Source: Arenicola marina (Eukaryota > Annelida > Polychaeta > Arenicolidae). From it: DNA of 64,000 nt. Both the position numbers and the translations under genes were made by a program. Positions 59,901 to 64,000 of the stretch are shown here, in pieces; the stretch's first letter is position 1; every line of letters starts with the position of its first letter. The notes beneath the pieces were generated by a model. The model was given only the letters and a program-made list of their open reading frames with translations. It made no database searches and had not been told where the DNA came from. The stretch is taken from NCBI GenBank assembly GCA_964019135.1, contig OZ025260.1, forward strand, positions 11,836,254 to 11,900,253, given 5' to 3'.

Positions 59901-62238
59901 CCCCCACCCCCCCCCCCCCCATCCCCTTGAATACTGGCGGCATTGCTTCCTCGGCCGATTTACCCTTTTGTTACCGGTCCCACAATTCCTGGTTGTCCAC
60001 ACTACCCTCCCCCCGCCCCTTCCCTATCCCTGTGTACCCTAACAACCAGTTGTTCATGTCCATTTTTTGACTTTATGCACCAGATCCACCTGCACTGTGC
60101 CGCGTTGAAAAACGTTACTTTATTTACGAAACTTTAACTCCAGATGACGCTCTTTTGCCACTGTGACGGTCTTCGGGTCGCGGTGACCCCGGTGGCACAT
60201 TTATAGCACACCCTACTTAATATATTGGTAGTCAAAAACACATTCCGGCCAATTACTGAAGAAGATGTAAATGGTTCCAGCGATGCACATTAATTATACT
60301 CGTCGGATGCCTATGATGTTAGAGTTATCTCATTCTCATGAAGCATTGCCATAAAAAATGTCATGCATTTCGCACAAATTGCAATAATGATATTGGTAAA
60401 TTGCCTTAAGATAGGTGGGTACCGTCTGCTACGGTAATATGCGTCAGCAACGACTGTCGCGAATGATAAGGCCTACCCCCAATCACCGCACCACCCCTAC
60501 CACCCCTCTCCCAGGGCCCCTGTACCTGTCTCTCCACCCCCCACCCCCACCACATGGGCCTCCAGATCCCCCTCCAGCCAACGCTTCACCCACCTTCTGC
60601 TTCAAATTATCTCCTTGCTCAGCTGTGAAGAAGCGCTCCGTGTCCTTGAGCGTCGGCGCGCGACCTTCACTCCTGACCTGGACGCCGGGCGGGTGACGAC
60701 ATGAGCTGAAATTTACATCAGCAACACCTCGGGCGGTCACGAGACCATCGCCATGGTTACCGCGTGAAAGGCAACACCGCACGAGCCATATCGCTCAGAT
60801 TTGTGGTTTCCTGCTCAAAACCTGCTCACTTTAGAGCTATTACGGTTGATGAGTGGCGGAGGCAGACACTACAGGCGCCTCCGCGGCGCTCCAAAATATA
60901 AACAGACGTTCACGAGAATTATGGTCTGTGTTTATCGCTAGAATTGGCGGGAAAACCATCACCGTTTTGTGAAGACAAACAAGTTTACTGTCGTGACCGC
61001 GGAATTACAGTACCAGTTTAATTTCAAACAGATCTGCTATGTCTGTCCATATCAATGTCTTTGCTTGGTTAGGCCGTCCTGGAAGGTATTACGCTTATTC
61101 CAATGTACACCAAGTCGATGGAATCTGAGCAGTCGCCACCAGTAATATTAAAATGTTTAGGCTTTGAATTAAATAGTTTAATGGTGAGGTGGGTGGCATT
61201 CTTCGCGGTTGGGCCACTAACACGCGATACCTGATAGTTTGTTTATTTATATCTAATACACTTTCTATGATTAATAGCACAATTCACCTGTTCCTGGTTA
61301 AATCCTATATATACTCCTCCCCTCACAAACACACACAAACCCCCACTCAGACTCCCCCAAAACCATGAACTTAACCCTCTGGCCTGAGGAGGTCACCTTC
61401 ATGGGGCCCTTGATCTGTCACCGCACATCTTTACGACGCCCTTTATACTACCCCAGTCGACTGTCTGCACCCCCCCCCCCCTCCCCCCGCCCCTCCCTAC
61501 CCCTTTCCGACCCGCCGTCGTCATGCAGCCATTTAAATGGTGACACTTGCTGATGAGTTCACTCCCTCAAACATATCATTTGCAATTTTACCCCTGAGGG
61601 CTTTGGACCTGACTTTAGCGCAGGTAATCGACCTCAGCCGTTCTCAACCCTGCCTCTATACTTACTACCCCCATCCCTACCCCTCTGGGTCAGCCCGTTG
61701 TTGAAAGGGGGGGGGCAATGACTTTGTGCCCCCCCCCCCGCTGTCTCTATTAGAGCTGCATCTATCTACTACTCATCAATAGACAACATTTTCATACGCT
61801 ATTCGTGGCTGGTTGATTGATGGGGGTGAAGGCGGTATGCGAGCGGGTGGGGGGAGGGGGGGGGGTGAGGTCAGGAAGGGCTGGTGGGGAAGAAGATACG
61901 AAGTGGAGATAGTGTATGAAGCCATAGTGGAACCGTTTAGTGTGATTAATTTGAGGTTAACACTCACTGACTTTAAAGTTCAGATCATGTGATGTAGTGC
62001 GCTTCCCACTCAACACCACCACAACCCGGTCCCGCGTCCCTTTTGAAGTCAGCGGGATACTAAGTGGGGTCCACCCTGACTTTAGAAGACCAAAGCTTCC
62101 ACTCGTATTTAACTCTGATTATTGTTGCGAACAACACTTCAGTGTGCAGCCATGCAGCCTTGTATGCTCGTCTTTTTCCATATGGAGGCACTTGAGACAT
62201 CTTGGTACTTATCCTTTTTTTAACATTTCAATCTCCAG

Positions 62239-62496
62239 GAACCTGGGTCCGGCAGCGCCACCTTACCCCCTGGCGGTGACCTGCCCGGCGGTGGCGCCAC
62301 CAGTCCGCGCCACCTGGTGGTGCAGCACCACAGCTTCACCTTGGCGCCCTCTAGCGGCCTGGGGCGTCAGCGCGAGCCGCCACCCAGCTACCAGCGGGCC
62401 CTGCACCACCCTGGCTGCCCCCAGCACCCCGGCCCCCACCGACCCCACTCCCTGCGCCGCCCACAACTCACCCCATTGGCTGAGAACGAGATACAG
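62239..62496 (+). CDS. Protocadherin, second coding exon (cytoplasmic tail)
   Basis: A canonical acceptor (TTTCAATCTCCAG) precedes 62239, and the donor CAG|GTGAGT follows 62496. The exon is 258 bp, exactly 86 codons, and stays open in the frame that phase-0 joining to residue K952 requires. The peptide starts EPGSGSATLPPGG and ends LTPLAENEIQ. It is rich in Pro, His and Ser, as expected of a disordered cytoplasmic tail, and contains EPPPSYQRAL, whose PPSY fits the PPxY ligand of WW domains. Being symmetrical in phase, it could be skipped without breaking the frame. The next exon lies beyond the window, so the protein's end is unknown. Joining to exon 1 is inferred from frame and splice sites, not from transcripts. 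Confidence 0.75.
62343..62357 (-). promoter_or_regulatory. CTCF-like motif inside the cytoplasmic exon
   Basis: On the minus strand CCGCTAGAGGGCGCC matches CCASYAGRKGGCRSY at 14 of 15 positions. Here it also codes for the protocadherin residues LAPSSG and their neighbours. Confidence 0.35.
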
Positions 62497-63822
62497 GTGA
62501 GTGACGTCACAGTGTCCGTAGATAACGAGATGTTAGCGAATCCTTCCACAATCCCTTCTCAATCGAAACAAATATAGAAACTCCTAAAACTATATGTGGC
62601 CATCACTAGAGGGCACTAAACTCTACTATGAGCCGCTCTGATCATATGTTGGAGGAGAGGGAGGAGGGAGGAGGGGGAGGGGATCCTCAGGGGGGGCCGT
62701 GCAATCACATTTATTTCTCTTAAAGTTAGAGAACTGCATGCAGTGTGGAAACTGAGATTTCACTTGTGACTATGTGTCTATCACTGCCTACCCCCATGCG
62801 GCACTCGCGTTAAAGCCTCTCTGAATGAGCCACAGTATTGACACAGCACAGTGCTTCGTCCCCTCGAGCCGTCCATTGTTTCCACCACCAATATGGCGGT
62901 ATCGCACCACCCAACCCTCCTCCCCTCTCCCCTCTCCCCTCTCCTCCCCTGCAACCGCCACCACCACTCCGCCACGCTCTGGTCAACCTCATCATGAGGG
63001 TCTGAAGGGGGCTTAGGGGGGGGGGGGGAAGCTACTCGTTACAATCTGGCCCTCGGGGGTTCTTTACCCCGCGCTGGCTGTCCAAACACGGGTGCGTATA
63101 ACCCCATTCAAAAACCCACCGCGCTCTCCTCTCACCCCCCCCCCCCCTCCTTCCCTCACTCTCCCACATCATTACCCCACTTGGGGAGGGTTGGATGAGC
63201 CCTCTGTCAGCCAAAATTGCCTCGTGTCCCCCCAAGGGTGTTGGTAGCTCCTGCACCCCGAATCCCATACAGTGACGGAGGGTGGGGGATTTAGACGGGC
63301 GGGGGAGTGGGGGTCATGAGTGTCACGAAATGACTCATATCCCTTGCGGCGGAGGATGAACTGAATCTTGTTTGGTGTTAATCCATCTCAGAAATGGACG
63401 GAATCGAGACTAAAAGGAAGGGATACATGTCCTTGGGGGCTGGGAATGCGATCATACGCCGAGGGGGTGTGCCCACCACATCCATCACTCAGTCATCTTT
63501 AGGTTCAGGGATCGAACTTCAGCGTTGGGTTTAAGCTCCCCGCACCCCCCAAGCCGCCCTCGGCCTCCCCCCCCCCCCTTCCCCCATCCTGTGGCCTCCC
63601 CGGAATAGGGTGACGTTACCGACGGAAACATAGTGATCGCTGTGCATGGCCAATATCCCTCTGTCTATATTTATGAGTGAAATCACTCATGACGCCTGCC
63701 TGACCCGGTTAACATTATCTTTACCCATCCATCCCTGGATCCATATGCTTGATCCATATTCGTCTGCTGGCCGTCTATGTCTGACACAAGACGTGTTTGA
63801 TCCAGAGGGAGAGGGGAGGGGG
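62497..63822 (+). other. Protocadherin intron 2, start
   Basis: After the donor at 62497 the frame runs 27 codons to a TAG at 62575-62577. The rest is C/G-rich low-complexity DNA with homopolymers near 61850, 63020, 63140 and 63568, without recognisable coding sequence. Confidence 0.6.
62603..62617 (+). promoter_or_regulatory. CTCF-like motif
   Basis: TCACTAGAGGGCACT matches CCASYAGRKGGCRSY at 14 of 15 positions. It is 106 bp after the exon 2 donor and in opposite orientation to the motif at 62343. Confidence 0.35.
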
Positions 63823-64000
63823 ACTTCTTACACTAATGGTTAGCGCCTTAGATCGTAGATGAATATGTCCTGGGTTCGAATCCCCACCATTCGTTCGCCC
63901 CTCGCCGTCCCCGGGGGGTTCGTTGGTGGTTCGGGAGCCATTGCGTCCACCAAAGTGACATAAACCACCAGTGTATTCATTCATTCATTCATTCATTCTC
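63823..64000 (+). mobile_element. tRNA-derived SINE with (ATTC)n tail
   Basis: ACTAATGGTTAGCGCC (about 63832-63847) resembles the D-arm/A-box region of a tRNA, and GGGTTCGAATCCC (63872-63884) is a perfect T arm with B box, about 35 bp later. A non-tRNA body of about 90 bp follows, then an (ATTC)n tail at 63975-63998 of the kind that ends many invertebrate SINEs. No acceptor stem can be drawn, so it is not a working tRNA gene. The window ends in or just after the tail. Confidence 0.8.

Larger units (their letters stand above)
50335..62238 (+). other. Protocadherin intron 1 (about 11.9 kb)
   Basis: It begins GTTAGT and ends with a pyrimidine-rich tract (CCTTTTTTTAACATTTCAATCTCC, in part) and AG at 62237-62238. 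If the intron is retained, the frame continues 30 codons from residue 953 to a TAG at 50425-50427, giving a short alternative tail. The intron contains poly-G/C tracts, a perfect hairpin at 51680-51703 and short open frames. The longest of these (55229-55633, 134 codons) has no recognisable domain. I see no second gene inside it. Confidence 0.75.

Noticed and set aside
63823..63890. Functional tRNA gene at the right end
   Set aside because: The T arm is perfect but no acceptor stem or complete anticodon stem can be drawn, and an (ATTC)n tail follows. A SINE fits better.

Overview
This is eukaryotic nuclear DNA from an animal, probably a marine invertebrate and most likely a spiralian such as a mollusc, annelid or brachiopod. 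The evidence is a protocadherin gene whose whole ectodomain lies in one exon, a decayed LINE reverse transcriptase, tRNA-derived SINE-like sequence, very many poly-C/poly-G tracts, and a gap of exactly 200 N, which suits a Hi-C-scaffolded long-read assembly. No bacterial gene organisation is present and the species cannot be named from the sequence.

Layout. 1-5 kb is AT-rich intergenic DNA with diverged dispersed repeats. 5.1-24.2 kb is dominated by four large, mutually unrelated minisatellite arrays: an 18-bp unit at 5078-9716, a 17-bp unit at 11786-14137, a ~28-bp unit at 18675-22238 and an 18-bp unit at 22421-24231. Together they fill about 12 kb, and each carries internal segmental duplications of about 0.5-1.1 kb. 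A broken LINE fragment sits beside the second array. Smaller arrays follow at 25.2, 25.9, 28.6 and 29.9 kb. 26-47 kb is non-coding, with CpG-rich patches, short tandem repeats, C/G homopolymers and the gap at 37799-37998.

The one confident protein-coding gene is a plus-strand protocadherin. Its large first coding exon (47479-50334) encodes a signal peptide, seven cadherin repeats, one transmembrane helix and the start of the cytoplasmic tail. It ends at a phase-0 splice donor. An intron of about 11.9 kb (50335-62238) leads to a phase-0, 86-codon cytoplasmic exon (62239-62496) ending in a second donor, so the gene continues beyond the window. The product should be a calcium-dependent cell-adhesion receptor at the plasma membrane. 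Upstream are a candidate promoter and two short uORFs, one overlapping the start codon. Several CTCF-like motifs are scattered through the window, one inside the cytoplasmic exon.

Many long open frames here are artefacts of stop-free minisatellite units or of the GC-rich antisense strand of the protocadherin exon, and were left out.
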